24,311 bases of DNA, taken from contig CAVUYZ010000009.1 in NCBI GenBank assembly GCA_963745865.1, positions 1 through 24,311 of the forward strand, given 5' to 3'. The position numbers and the translations under genes are program-made. Shown here one piece after another: positions 8,187 through 15,850 of this stretch. Source of the stretch: JAHEDH01 sp963745865 (lineage in GTDB: Bacteria; Actinomycetota; Acidimicrobiia; Spongiisociales; ZC4RG35). Positions within the stretch are counted from its first letter, which is position 1, and the number at the start of each line of letters is the position of its first letter. The notes under the pieces were generated by a model that had not been told where the DNA came from, made no database searches, and was given only the letters and a program-made list of their open reading frames with translations.

Positions 8187-8311
8187 CAAGTGCTGTATCC
8201 TCGGACTCGCGTTGGGGGAAGCGTACCCACCCCCTCGTTCCGATCCCCGCTGGAAGCACCAGCCGGAAAACGCACCGGAACCGCTCCCTACTCCAGGAAC
8301 GTCCACAGGCC
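8187..8311. promoter_or_regulatory. Divergent promoter region between mutase and PBP genes
   Basis: This 125-base region separates two divergently read genes and must hold both promoters. TGTATCCT at about 8195-8202 could be a plus-strand -10 box. I see no convincing -35 element and no riboswitch-like fold. Confidence 0.35.
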
Positions 8312-10852
8312 ATGGCCCGCAGATCCCTCATCCACGAAGTCGAGCGTCGCGAACGCGGCGGCCGATGGTTCCCGGCGTTCGCCGGTCTGCTGGTGATCTC
8401 GCTCCTCGCGTCCACCTGGATCGGCCTCTTCGCCTTCATGGGAGCCAACTCCGCCTACGGCACGTTCAGCGACCTCGAGGAGAAGTTCGTCCCCGACATG
8501 TCGTCGATGGAGATGTCGTTCCCCGACCTGAGTCGGGTCAGCCGCATCTATGCCAGCGGAGGAGAGCTCCTCGCCGAACTCCACGATGGCCGGATCTCCG
8601 AGCCCACCCCGATCGACGAGATCCCCGACCACGTGATCTACGCGGTGCTCGCCGCCGAAGATGACGACTTCTACGTGCACGACGGAGTCGACTTCCTCGC
8701 CATTGCATCTGCAGCCAGAGACAACCTCCTGTCTGACACCACCCGCGGAGGGTCGACGATCACCCAGCAGATCGCCAAGAACCTGTTCGTGGGCGACGAG
8801 GTGACGATCGAACGCAAGATCAACGAGGCGCTCGTCGCCGCCGAGATGGAGCGCCGCTTCACCAAGGATCAGATCCTCGAGTTCTATCTGAACTCGGTGT
8901 TCTTCGGATCGAATGCCTACGGGGTCAGTGCTGCCGCCCACCAGTACTTCGCCAAGGATCTCGATGAAATGACGCTCGCCGAAGCCGCGACCATCGCCGT
9001 CACGATCCGCAACCCGGTTCAGTTCAATCCGCGCCGCAACCCCGACGAGGTGCTGTCCCGACGCAATCGCGTCATCCAGAACATGCTCGCCGAAGGGTGG
9101 GTGACCCCCGAAGAGGCTGAGGCCGCCATCGATGCGGAGATGATCATCGCTCCGAGAACCTCCGTGTCGGGCGTCGCCGACCACGTCGTCGCCGAAGTGA
9201 AGCGGCAACTGCTCGACGATCCCGAGTTCGCCTTCCTCGGCGAGACCAGGGAGGAGCGCAAGATCGCCATCTTCGGCTGCCCGGCCGACGACACCGAGTG
9301 CGCCGGCGGCGGAGGGTTGAGGATCGAGACGACCATCGATCTCGCAGCACAGCGGGCAGCGAACGCCATCCTCCAGCAGTGGTTCCCGATCCCCGAGGAC
9401 AACTTCACGGCGTGCCAGGAGATCTTCCCCGATCGGGAAGTCAACTCGCTCGAATTCCTCGCGGTGTATGCGACCCAGCAGACCTGCGCTCCGACCGGGG
9501 CTCTCGCATCGGTCGACAACCACACCGGTGCCGTCCTGACCATGGCGTCGGCGGTTCCGTTCGACTTCAACCAGTTCGACTTCGCGGTTCAGGGTCGACG
9601 TCAGGCCGGATCGACGATGAAGGCGATCACCCTCGCCACCGCGCTCGAGCAGGGCGTGAGTCTCTCCAGCCGATGGAGTGGAGCGTCACCGCAGCGCTTC
9701 GAGTGCCCGTACGCCTGCTCCGATCTCGGAAACATCTGGGAGGTCAGCAATGCGGGCGCCTCCTACGGGAACATCACCCTCGAGCAGGCAACCCAGAATT
9801 CGGTCAACACGGTCTTCGCTGCCGTCTCGCTCAAAGTCGGCCCCGAGAACATCGCTGAGATGGCCCACCGGATGGGCATCAAGTCGAAACTCGATGCGAT
9901 CCCATCGATCACGCTGGGAACCTCGGACGTCACACCGCTCGAGATGGCGTCAGCGTTCTCCAACTTCGCGACCAACGGACTTCACGCCGACAACTATCTG
10001 GTGTCCCGCGTCGTCGATTCCGGCGGCGACATCATCTACGAGCACGAGGTGGATCCGGTGCAGGTCGCGGATCCGGCGCTGTTCGCAGCTGCCCGAATCC
10101 CGCTCGAGAAGGTCCCAACTGCTGCAGGCACAGCCGTGAGGGCCAACATCGGCGTACCGCAGGGCGGAAAGACCGGCACGACCCAGAACTACGGCGACGC
10201 CTGGTTCGTCGGGTTCACGCCGAACTATTCGACCGCCGTGTGGACGGGGTATGCGGGCATTCGGGAACCACTCAGGAACGTGACGATCAACGATCAGTTC
10301 TACTCGAGGGTGTTCGGCGGTTCGGTGTCGGCGCCGATCTGGGCCGAGTACATGAAGATCATCCTCGTCGACGAGGACCCCGGCGAGTTCCCCCAGGTCC
10401 CCGAGGGCGACGTCGACGTCTACTTCGAGGTCCCGGTCACCGAGGTTCCGCTCGTCGTCGGCTTCGATGTCGAAGAAGCCGAGACGCGGCTGCGGTCCGC
10501 AGGCCTGATTCCGTGGAGAGTCGAGTTCGATTCGCTCGAGCCGGAGGGTCTCGTTCTCGGCCAGTCCGCCCAGCCCGGGGCAGAGGTCGAGCAAGGGTCG
10601 ACGATCTACATGAACGTGTCGACCGGCGTTGTCCCGATCGCCACCATCCCCTCGCGGCTGGTCGGTATGACCGAGGAGGACGCACTCTTCAACATTTCTC
10701 AGATCGAAGATACGACCGGGGTTCGACTCACCGTGGTCATCCAGGAGGTCAACGGACCGCCCAGCCGGCGAGGAATCGTCCTGCAGACGGATCCGTCCGG
10801 CGGCTCGACGGTGGGATCAGGCGCCACGATCACCCTGTTCGTCGGGGCGTAG
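8312..10852 (+). CDS. Bifunctional class A penicillin-binding protein (GT51 + transpeptidase + 2 PASTA)
   Basis: The 846-residue protein polymerises lipid II and cross-links peptidoglycan at the outer face of the membrane. A short basic cytoplasmic tail is followed by one transmembrane helix (about 20-43). The GT51 domain has the catalytic Glu116 in AAEDDDFYVHDGVD, then GGSTITQQIAKN and a conserved RRNPDEVLSRRNRV stretch. The transpeptidase has S434-T-M-K, S497-V-N and K620-T-G-T. Two PASTA domains fill about residues 710-846, suggesting binding to peptidoglycan or lipid II, as in mycobacterial PonA proteins. I chose the ATG at 8312 because the basic tail and helix follow directly; an in-frame ATG at 8168 would add 48 unrelated residues and overlap the divergent mutase start. 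A cysteine-rich insert (residues about 315-395) lies between the two catalytic domains. Confidence 0.95.
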   Translation: MARRSLIHEVERRERGGRWFPAFAGLLVISLLASTWIGLFAFMGANSAYGTFSDLEEKFVPDMSSMEMSFPDLSRVSRIYASGGELLAELHDGRISEPTPIDEIPDHVIYAVLAAEDDDFYVHDGVDFLAIASAARDNLLSDTTRGGSTITQQIAKNLFVGDEVTIERKINEALVAAEMERRFTKDQILEFYLNSVFFGSNAYGVSAAAHQYFAKDLDEMTLAEAATIAVTIRNPVQFNPRRNPDEVLSRRNRVIQNMLAEGWVTPEEAEAAIDAEMIIAPRTSVSGVADHVVAEVKRQLLDDPEFAFLGETREERKIAIFGCPADDTECAGGGGLRIETTIDLAAQRAANAILQQWFPIPEDNFTACQEIFPDREVNSLEFLAVYATQQTCAPTGALASVDNHTGAVLTMASAVPFDFNQFDFAVQGRRQAGSTMKAITLATALEQGVSLSSRWSGASPQRFECPYACSDLGNIWEVSNAGASYGNITLEQATQNSVNTVFAAVSLKVGPENIAEMAHRMGIKSKLDAIPSITLGTSDVTPLEMASAFSNFATNGLHADNYLVSRVVDSGGDIIYEHEVDPVQVADPALFAAARIPLEKVPTAAGTAVRANIGVPQGGKTGTTQNYGDAWFVGFTPNYSTAVWTGYAGIREPLRNVTINDQFYSRVFGGSVSAPIWAEYMKIILVDEDPGEFPQVPEGDVDVYFEVPVTEVPLVVGFDVEEAETRLRSAGLIPWRVEFDSLEPEGLVLGQSAQPGAEVEQGSTIYMNVSTGVVPIATIPSRLVGMTEEDALFNISQIEDTTGVRLTVVIQEVNGPPSRRGIVLQTDPSGGSTVGSGATITLFVGA

Positions 10853-10871
10853 GCCCCTCGGGGCTCCCGAG
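10853..10871. terminator. Convergent terminator with two alternative hairpins
   Basis: Directly after the PBP stop, GCCCC-TC-GGGGC (10853-10864) overlaps CTCGGG-GCT-CCCGAG (10857-10871); only one can form at a time. The position between convergent stop codons suits a bidirectional terminator. There is no U-tract. Confidence 0.5.
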
Positions 10872-10873
10872 TT

Positions 10874-11701
10874 CTAGACCGACACCGTCATCCCGGCCAG
10901 ACCGGGTCCGTAGCGCACGGGTGACGAACGCGATGCCCGCACGTCGGCGTGATGACGGTCGATCTCCGCATCGCTGTGGCCCGGCTCGTGGTGAAAGGTG
11001 ATGAGCCTCCCCACCTCTGCCATCTCGGCGAGATCGAGCGCCTGTGACAGGGTCGAGTGACCCCAGCCGACCCGATCGGGGTATTCACGATCGGTGTATT
11101 GGGCGTCGTGGATGAGGAGGTCGGCAGCCTCGACCAGCGCAAACCCCGACACCCACCGGGGATCATCGAGGATGCGTCCTGGTCCGAGCGCCGGCTCATG
11201 GTCGGGCAGATACGTGATCGTCCGGCCTCCGGAGGTGATCCGATAGCCATACGTCTGACCGGGGTGGATGACGAAGTCGGCCTCGATCTCGAAGGGGCCG
11301 AGGTCGACGATGCCGGGCGACAGGTCGTGAACGGTCACAGATGGCAGTTCCCGGAGGCGGACCGGGAACAGCGGCGGCGACAGATACCGGCCCAGCCGGG
11401 CGGTCAGCGTGGTTGTCGAGACCGGGCCCCAGATGTGGACGTCGACGTCGGGCTCGAAGAGCGGCGCGAAGAACCCGAGACCCTGGATGTGATCCATGTG
11501 GAGGTGGGTGAGCAGTATGTCGAGCCGCCCGGTCGTCTGGGTCGAACAGGTGGAGTGGACGATGCCGGATCCGGCGTCGAGCACCAGTGTCGACCCGTTC
11601 TCGGCGGTCACTTCCACCGACGACGTGTCACCGCCGTAGCGAACGGTCGCCAACCCTGCCCGCCCGACCGAGCCACGGGTGCCGTTGAGCGTGACCTTCA
11701 C
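10874..11701 (-). CDS. MBL-fold metallo-hydrolase (phosphodiesterase-like)
   Basis: The 275-residue protein is a metallo-beta-lactamase fold hydrolase of the PhnP/RNase Z-like branch. The opening GTRGSVGRAGLATVRYGGDTSS and the metal site THLHMDHIQGLGFFAPLF (H-x-H-x-D-H) are characteristic. Later ligand candidates are the His in IHPGQTYGYRI, Asp in YLPDHEPAL, HDAQYTDREY and GWGHSTL, and FHHEP near the end. Relatives include cyclic-nucleotide and cyclic-phosphate phosphodiesterases, but no member-specific substrate motif can be read here. The GTG at 11701 overlaps the upstream PAS gene's stop in a GTGA junction, so the two are translationally coupled. A role in turning over a nucleotide signal sensed or produced elsewhere is a guess. 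No signal peptide is present, so it is cytosolic. Confidence 0.85.
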   Translation of the reverse strand: MKVTLNGTRGSVGRAGLATVRYGGDTSSVEVTAENGSTLVLDAGSGIVHSTCSTQTTGRLDILLTHLHMDHIQGLGFFAPLFEPDVDVHIWGPVSTTTLTARLGRYLSPPLFPVRLRELPSVTVHDLSPGIVDLGPFEIEADFVIHPGQTYGYRITSGGRTITYLPDHEPALGPGRILDDPRWVSGFALVEAADLLIHDAQYTDREYPDRVGWGHSTLSQALDLAEMAEVGRLITFHHEPGHSDAEIDRHHADVRASRSSPVRYGPGLAGMTVSV

Positions 11702-12093
11702 CGATCCAACTCCCAGAACAGGGCAAGCGCCCCGAGTTTGCGTCCCCCTTGACCGACCAGCGGGATGGCCGTGACCTCGATCTCGCGCCAGATCCGATCG
11801 AATGCGCGAATCCGCACCGGGCCATGGGATGGCGCCCAGTCGGTCAACGATTTGAGGAGTGGCAGGTCGGCGACCGGCATCGGCGATCCGTCGAGGCGGG
11901 TCGTTTCGAACAGGTCGGCCAACTGCGACGCAGGCATCTCGCCGGCCTCATCGAACCGGACTCCGAGAACCGCCTCAGCGGGCTCGTTGTAGAAGAGCAG
12001 ATTCCCGACATCGTCGGTGATCCAGATCGGATGCGACATCGTCGCCGCCCATTGTCGAGCGAGGATGATCTCGATCGGATGTTGATCAGCCAT
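11698..12093 (-). CDS. Single-domain PAS protein
   Basis: The 131-residue protein is nearly all one PAS domain: HPIWITDDVGNLLFYNEPAE is the typical first strand pair and helix, and the last part (WREIEVTAIPLVGQGGRKLG) matches the closing beta strands. It has no output domain, transmembrane helix or cysteine pair for a heme or Fe-S cofactor that I can see. PAS domains sense small molecules, redox or light, or mediate dimerisation. I start it at the ATG at 12093 with GGAGAG 8 bases upstream, not at the frame's earlier ATG. Its stop overlaps the MBL hydrolase start by 4 bases, so it probably regulates or is co-made with that enzyme. Confidence 0.82.
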   Translation of the reverse strand: MADQHPIEIILARQWAATMSHPIWITDDVGNLLFYNEPAEAVLGVRFDEAGEMPASQLADLFETTRLDGSPMPVADLPLLKSLTDWAPSHGPVRIRAFDRIWREIEVTAIPLVGQGGRKLGALALFWELDR

Positions 12094-12214
12094 CGCTCTC
12101 CGTCGGTTCGGGGATTCGACTCTACGCCCGCCCCCGTCTCGGCGCACCGGCCACGTCCTCCGCCTCCCGCCCGGCCATTCCCTGATCGTCTCGTCAAGTC
12201 GCGAAACATCCTAC

Positions 12215-12244
12215 TTGACGTTGTTTAACGTTATGCAATAGTGT
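12215..12244 (+). promoter_or_regulatory. Promoter with operator-like palindrome; likely leaderless start
   Basis: TTGACG (12215-12220) and TAGTGT (12239-12244) form a sigma-70/SigA-like pair with an 18-base spacer. The -10 box ends 7 bases before the ATG at 12252, so transcription should start at or next to the start codon. ACGTT-GTTT-AACGT (12218-12231) overlaps the -35 box and resembles an operator. ATAGTG-TTCG-CACTAT (12238-12253) covers the -10 box and runs into the start codon. Confidence 0.6.
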
Positions 12245-12251
12245 TCGCACT

Positions 12252-12677
12252 ATGACGACTCCAGCTTCCGGGGCATCCCCTCGACACACACCACACGCCA
12301 ATCCCGCCTCGGGAGCCGGGGTCGCCCCAACCGTTTCCGTCCGCGCCGAACACCGGGCGAAGATCCTGGCCGGACCGCCGGACGGCATGCGGGCCGACTC
12401 GATCTACGTCCGGAGGTTCTGGGTGGCGGCGATCGGCCCGGGAGCCGTCGCCGACATGCTCCGAGTCATCAGCGCAGCGAGACGCAAGACCACGGTGCTG
12501 CATCCGATCTATCTCCACGTATTGGTGACGACGGGACTGGCAGGGTTCGACGGCAAGACCATCACCGTCGCCGACCCGGTGCCGCTCCTTCCGCCACACC
12601 TCGTCAGGAGGCTCCCTCCGGCCCTGAGGCGCGAACACGCGACCTGGTTGCGTCTCAGGCGTTCGAGACGGTCGTGA
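12252..12677 (+). CDS. Small basic protein of unknown function
   Basis: I do not recognise this 141-residue family. The first about 30 residues are Pro/Ala/Gly/Ser-rich and probably disordered. The core from about residue 45 (MRADSIYVRRFWVAAIGPGA) through HPIYLHVLVTTGLAGFDGKT looks folded, and the C-terminus (PPALRREHATWLRLRRSRRS) is strongly basic. There is no signal peptide or membrane helix, so it is cytosolic, and nucleic-acid binding is conceivable. Codons end mainly in G or C as in the neighbours, so it is a real gene. It has its own strong-looking promoter without a ribosome binding site and is convergent with the flippase operon, 6 bases apart. The operator-like repeats suggest regulated expression. 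Confidence 0.75.
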   Translation: MTTPASGASPRHTPHANPASGAGVAPTVSVRAEHRAKILAGPPDGMRADSIYVRRFWVAAIGPGAVADMLRVISAARRKTTVLHPIYLHVLVTTGLAGFDGKTITVADPVPLLPPHLVRRLPPALRREHATWLRLRRSRRS

Positions 12678-12683
12678 CCTCGA

Positions 12684-13931
12684 TCAGCGCTGTCTCAGCG
12701 CCAGCAGCGCCACGACCGTGACCGCGGTCAGCTCCCCCGCCAGGAAAGCGACCGCGACGGCTCGGTCCGGCGCGAAGCTCAGGAAGGGCAGTACTGCCAA
12801 GCCGACTGCCAACCCCGACACCCACGACATCGCCAACCTGCCGGTGCCGCCCTGGGCGACCAGGGCCTGACCGGTGATCTGAGCAGTCGACGCCGCGACG
12901 ACGCCAGCGGCAGCCAGCGCCGTGACCCAGCGATCGGGAGTGGCGTTGAACAACAACTCGACGATCTGGGGACCCACCGCCCAACCGACCAGTCCACCCA
13001 GCACAGAGAGCGCAAGGCCCCCGGACACGAGCCGAACCACGATCCGGCGAAACCCGCCGCCGCTCTCGGCGATGCCGACCAGGAACGGAAGGATGCGGCC
13101 CTGCAACGAATAGATGATCGTCAGGGGGCCCCGGAACAAGGTGAAGGTGACGAACACGGTACTGACCAGCACCGGCGATCCGCCGAGGGCGGCGATGCCG
13201 AGCGGTGCTCCGGCCAGCAACAGCTGCGACGCACCGCTCCCGGCGATATAGGCGCCGAGGAAACCAGACGCGACGGTCGACTCGACCGCCGAGGTCTCCC
13301 GGTCGAAGCGCCAGTACCGGGTCCCGAGAGCCGCGAGCGGTGCGGCGACCATCGCCCACCCGAGTGAAACGGCCGATGCCGCCCAGGTGACCAGGATCAC
13401 GGCGACCACCAAACGCGTGACACCCTCCCAGAACAGCGCCCACCCGAGATGGCCGAACTTTCGCTGCCCGGCGAGCAAGCCCTTGCCGACGGTGAGGGTG
13501 GCGTAGCCGATCGGAAGCAGCGCCAGGAAGAGCACGTACATGTACGACCCGCCGAACAACGAGTTGCGGCTGACCAGGCCGATGCCCGCCCCGAGTGCGG
13601 CGGTGCCGAGCGCGGTGGCGGCGATGACGGACCGATCGGCGCGCAGCACTTTCCGGCCGCGGCTCGCCTCCCGGGTCACGTACTGCTCGAGCGGGATCAG
13701 CACGACCGTCACGAGGATGAAGAAGATCGTCCACAGTTGGGCGATCGGCGCGAATGCCGCTTCGCCGAGCGTTCGGATCCCGAACACCTGGAAGAGATAG
13801 GCGGCGACCGCGCCAACCAGGGTGCCGGCGAGCAGGCGGGCGGTCCCCGGCGCCCGAAATCCGCGGGGAGCGGGTATCAGGACGGCGGCGTCAGAGTCCA
13901 CTGTATCGAGCATGGGGTGTTCATCGGCCAC
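12684..13931 (-). CDS. Polysaccharide flippase-like membrane protein (Wzx/MATE-like fold)
   Basis: The 415-residue protein has about twelve hydrophobic segments with the spacing of Wzx-type lipid-linked oligosaccharide flippases. Segments such as YLFQVFGIRTLGEAAFAPI and FFILVTVVLIPLEQYVTRE are typical for the group. It would move a lipid-linked glycan across the cytoplasmic membrane. The length is close to Wzx proteins, and the start at GTG 13931 has AGGAC about 8 bases upstream. It is the last gene of an operon with the amidase and SpoIID genes (23-base gap), which suggests that its glycan is attached to or made with the cell wall. The export substrate cannot be told from sequence. MurJ is less likely because the protein is short and lacks the longer 14-helix layout. 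Confidence 0.78.
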   Translation of the reverse strand: MADEHPMLDTVDSDAAVLIPAPRGFRAPGTARLLAGTLVGAVAAYLFQVFGIRTLGEAAFAPIAQLWTIFFILVTVVLIPLEQYVTREASRGRKVLRADRSVIAATALGTAALGAGIGLVSRNSLFGGSYMYVLFLALLPIGYATLTVGKGLLAGQRKFGHLGWALFWEGVTRLVVAVILVTWAASAVSLGWAMVAAPLAALGTRYWRFDRETSAVESTVASGFLGAYIAGSGASQLLLAGAPLGIAALGGSPVLVSTVFVTFTLFRGPLTIIYSLQGRILPFLVGIAESGGGFRRIVVRLVSGGLALSVLGGLVGWAVGPQIVELLFNATPDRWVTALAAAGVVAASTAQITGQALVAQGGTGRLAMSWVSGLAVGLAVLPFLSFAPDRAVAVAFLAGELTAVTVVALLALRQR

Positions 13932-13954
13932 GAGGTCCTACGACTGGAGCTGTC

Positions 13955-15844
13955 TCAGGTGTCTGCCCTGAGGAGACGCGCCAGGAATGATGCCATCTGT
14001 TCGCGGGTCACGTAGCCATAGGGGCTGAAGGTGGTCTCGCTCGTCCCGTTGGTGACCTTGAGCGACACGAGTCCGTTGATCGCTGCCACCGCCTCGTTGC
14101 TGAGACCCCCGAGATCTGCGAAGGCAGACGTCCCCGTCGGCAGCGAATAGGCCGCGGCCGTGTGGACTCTGGTCAGGAACAGCGCCATCTGCCATCGGGG
14201 GATGGTCCCGAACGGATCGAAGGAGGTGGCGGACACGCCGTTCGTGATCCCGAGCTCAGCGAGTTGGTTGATCGAATCGATCGTCGACTGACCGAGGCCC
14301 GAGATGTCGGTGAACCCATAGGGCGTCGGCGGTGGCACTTCGATGCCCATCAACTGGGCCTCGCGGACCAGGTACTCCGCCATCTGCCAGCGGAAGATGT
14401 CGCCGGTCGGGTCGAAGATCCCGTTGCCGATGGCAGGCATCACCCCGAAATAGACCATGCAATCGATGTCGGCTCCGTGGGTTCCGTTCGGGTCGACGTC
14501 GGAGAGGTTGGCGCTGGGAACCGGCTCTTCGCAGGGTTGATCGGGGATGGTGACGCCCGAACCGGAGATCGAATAGGTGATCGAGCGCATCCCGAGCGCC
14601 GAGCGGAAACTCCGCCCGGACCGGGCGATGGTGGTGTTCTGTCCGTTGAGGGTCCCTGATATGGCGACTTCTTCGACCGTCCCCGACGCATGGGTCTTGG
14701 AGATCGTGACGCCTGTGACCGTGTCCATTCCGACCGCGCCGGCGATCTCGGCGGCGGTCTTGGTGACCGTCCAGGATGCGAACGGATTGTTCGCCAGCGG
14801 ATCCCTCGACCACGGATCGGGGACACCGACCAGATACGGGGCTGCGCCGGACGCTCCCAGACCATCCTGGTTGTTGTCGGTGTGGCCACCGGACGACGAG
14901 GAGTAGTAGGCGACGATGACGGTGCTCTGGGAGGCGTCGGGGTGGGTGATCACCTGGTTGGCGGTGGCGTTGACCGCCGACACCCAATTTCCGCCACCCT
15001 GCTCGTTCTCCTTGGCGAGGCCGACGAAGTTCTGGTCGACGACGGTTGCATACAGCTGACACCAGCAGGCTGCCTTCCGCGATGCGTCGAGCGAGTCGCC
15101 GCCATCGCCGGCGTCGCCCCACCGGAGCGCCTGCCTGACGCCGTAGGTGCGGGCCGCGGTCGCCTGCGCCTGGAGCGCCGCAGTCGGCCAACTCGAGGGG
15201 ACCTCGCCGATCCCGTAGACGTAGTCCTCGACACCGATCTCGAGGCTGATGTGGAATCCTTCTCCGGCCGGACGGATCCTGAGCTTCCCTCGCTTGTAGC
15301 GGCGGCTCGTCTCGGGCAGGTAGATGTTGGAGGTGGCGTTGTCCCATTCGATCGTGGCGCGACACAATCCGGGGTTGCCCACCGGCGTCCCCTCGAGGAA
15401 GAACTGACAGGCACCACCGCCGAGCGCCCGGAACTCCCAGTTCTGGCCCGGAGACGCGGTCTGGGTCGGGCAGGCCCCTTCTCCATCACCCGCCTTGCAC
15501 AGACCGGCGTCTCCGCCCTCCATCTGGAACTTCATGAACGACCAGTTCTGGGCGAGGCCGATCCACAACGGATCCGGATCGGTGGTCATCCAATGGGTCG
15601 GCCCGAGGACGTCGCCGAAATCCTTGATCGTGGTGTCGGTGTAGTAGTAGTCGAGGATCTGGTTGGCGGTCCAGCCGGAGGCGGCTTGCGCCCTGGCTCC
15701 GTACTGGCTCATCCCCACGCCGTGGCCCCACCCCGACCCGGTGATCACGTACTCGTCAGTCGTGGTCTGAGCGGCGGCGACAGCAGGGATCAGCGTGGCC
15801 AGGAGGGCGGACATCGTCAGGATGTGTATGGCGCGTCGGAACAT
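13955..15844 (-). CDS. Secreted SpoIID/LytB-domain protein with permuted domain and three SLH-like repeats
   Basis: The 629-residue protein starts with a signal peptide (about 1-25, cleavage near AVAAAQ). SpoIID enzymes are lytic transglycosylases acting on peptide-free glycan strands. The segment G-W-G-H-G-V-G-M-S-Q-Y-G-A, which normally ends the SpoIID domain, sits at residues 38-50. The usual first part (VEDYVYGIGEVPSSWP, catalytic Glu214 candidate; AARTYG) follows at 205-235, then YYSSSSGGHTDNNQD (314-327) and the usual pre-terminal FRSALGMRS (413-421). The domain is therefore circularly permuted. A cysteine-containing insert lies at about 110-165. Residues about 447-629 are three SLH-like repeats ending in R-W-Q-M-A or R-E-Q-M-A motifs that should anchor it to wall glycans. 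It follows the amidase gene by 6 bases. Confidence 0.88.
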   Translation of the reverse strand: MFRRAIHILTMSALLATLIPAVAAAQTTTDEYVITGSGWGHGVGMSQYGARAQAASGWTANQILDYYYTDTTIKDFGDVLGPTHWMTTDPDPLWIGLAQNWSFMKFQMEGGDAGLCKAGDGEGACPTQTASPGQNWEFRALGGGACQFFLEGTPVGNPGLCRATIEWDNATSNIYLPETSRRYKRGKLRIRPAGEGFHISLEIGVEDYVYGIGEVPSSWPTAALQAQATAARTYGVRQALRWGDAGDGGDSLDASRKAACWCQLYATVVDQNFVGLAKENEQGGGNWVSAVNATANQVITHPDASQSTVIVAYYSSSSGGHTDNNQDGLGASGAAPYLVGVPDPWSRDPLANNPFASWTVTKTAAEIAGAVGMDTVTGVTISKTHASGTVEEVAISGTLNGQNTTIARSGRSFRSALGMRSITYSISGSGVTIPDQPCEEPVPSANLSDVDPNGTHGADIDCMVYFGVMPAIGNGIFDPTGDIFRWQMAEYLVREAQLMGIEVPPPTPYGFTDISGLGQSTIDSINQLAELGITNGVSATSFDPFGTIPRWQMALFLTRVHTAAAYSLPTGTSAFADLGGLSNEAVAAINGLVSLKVTNGTSETTFSPYGYVTREQMASFLARLLRADT

Positions 15845-15850
15845 CAGATT

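Noticed and set aside
8168..8311. N-terminal extension of the PBP gene from an ATG at 8168
   Set aside because: It would add 48 residues before the normal basic tail and membrane helix and overlap the divergent mutase start.
8187..8311. Possible c-di-AMP (ydaO-type) riboswitch before the PBP gene because of GGGGGAAGC
   Set aside because: The region is short, the rest of the consensus is missing and no expression-platform hairpin is visible.
12252..13931. Toxin-antitoxin reading of the small basic gene and its neighbour
   Set aside because: The neighbours are convergent, one is a large membrane flippase, and no toxin or antitoxin motif is seen.
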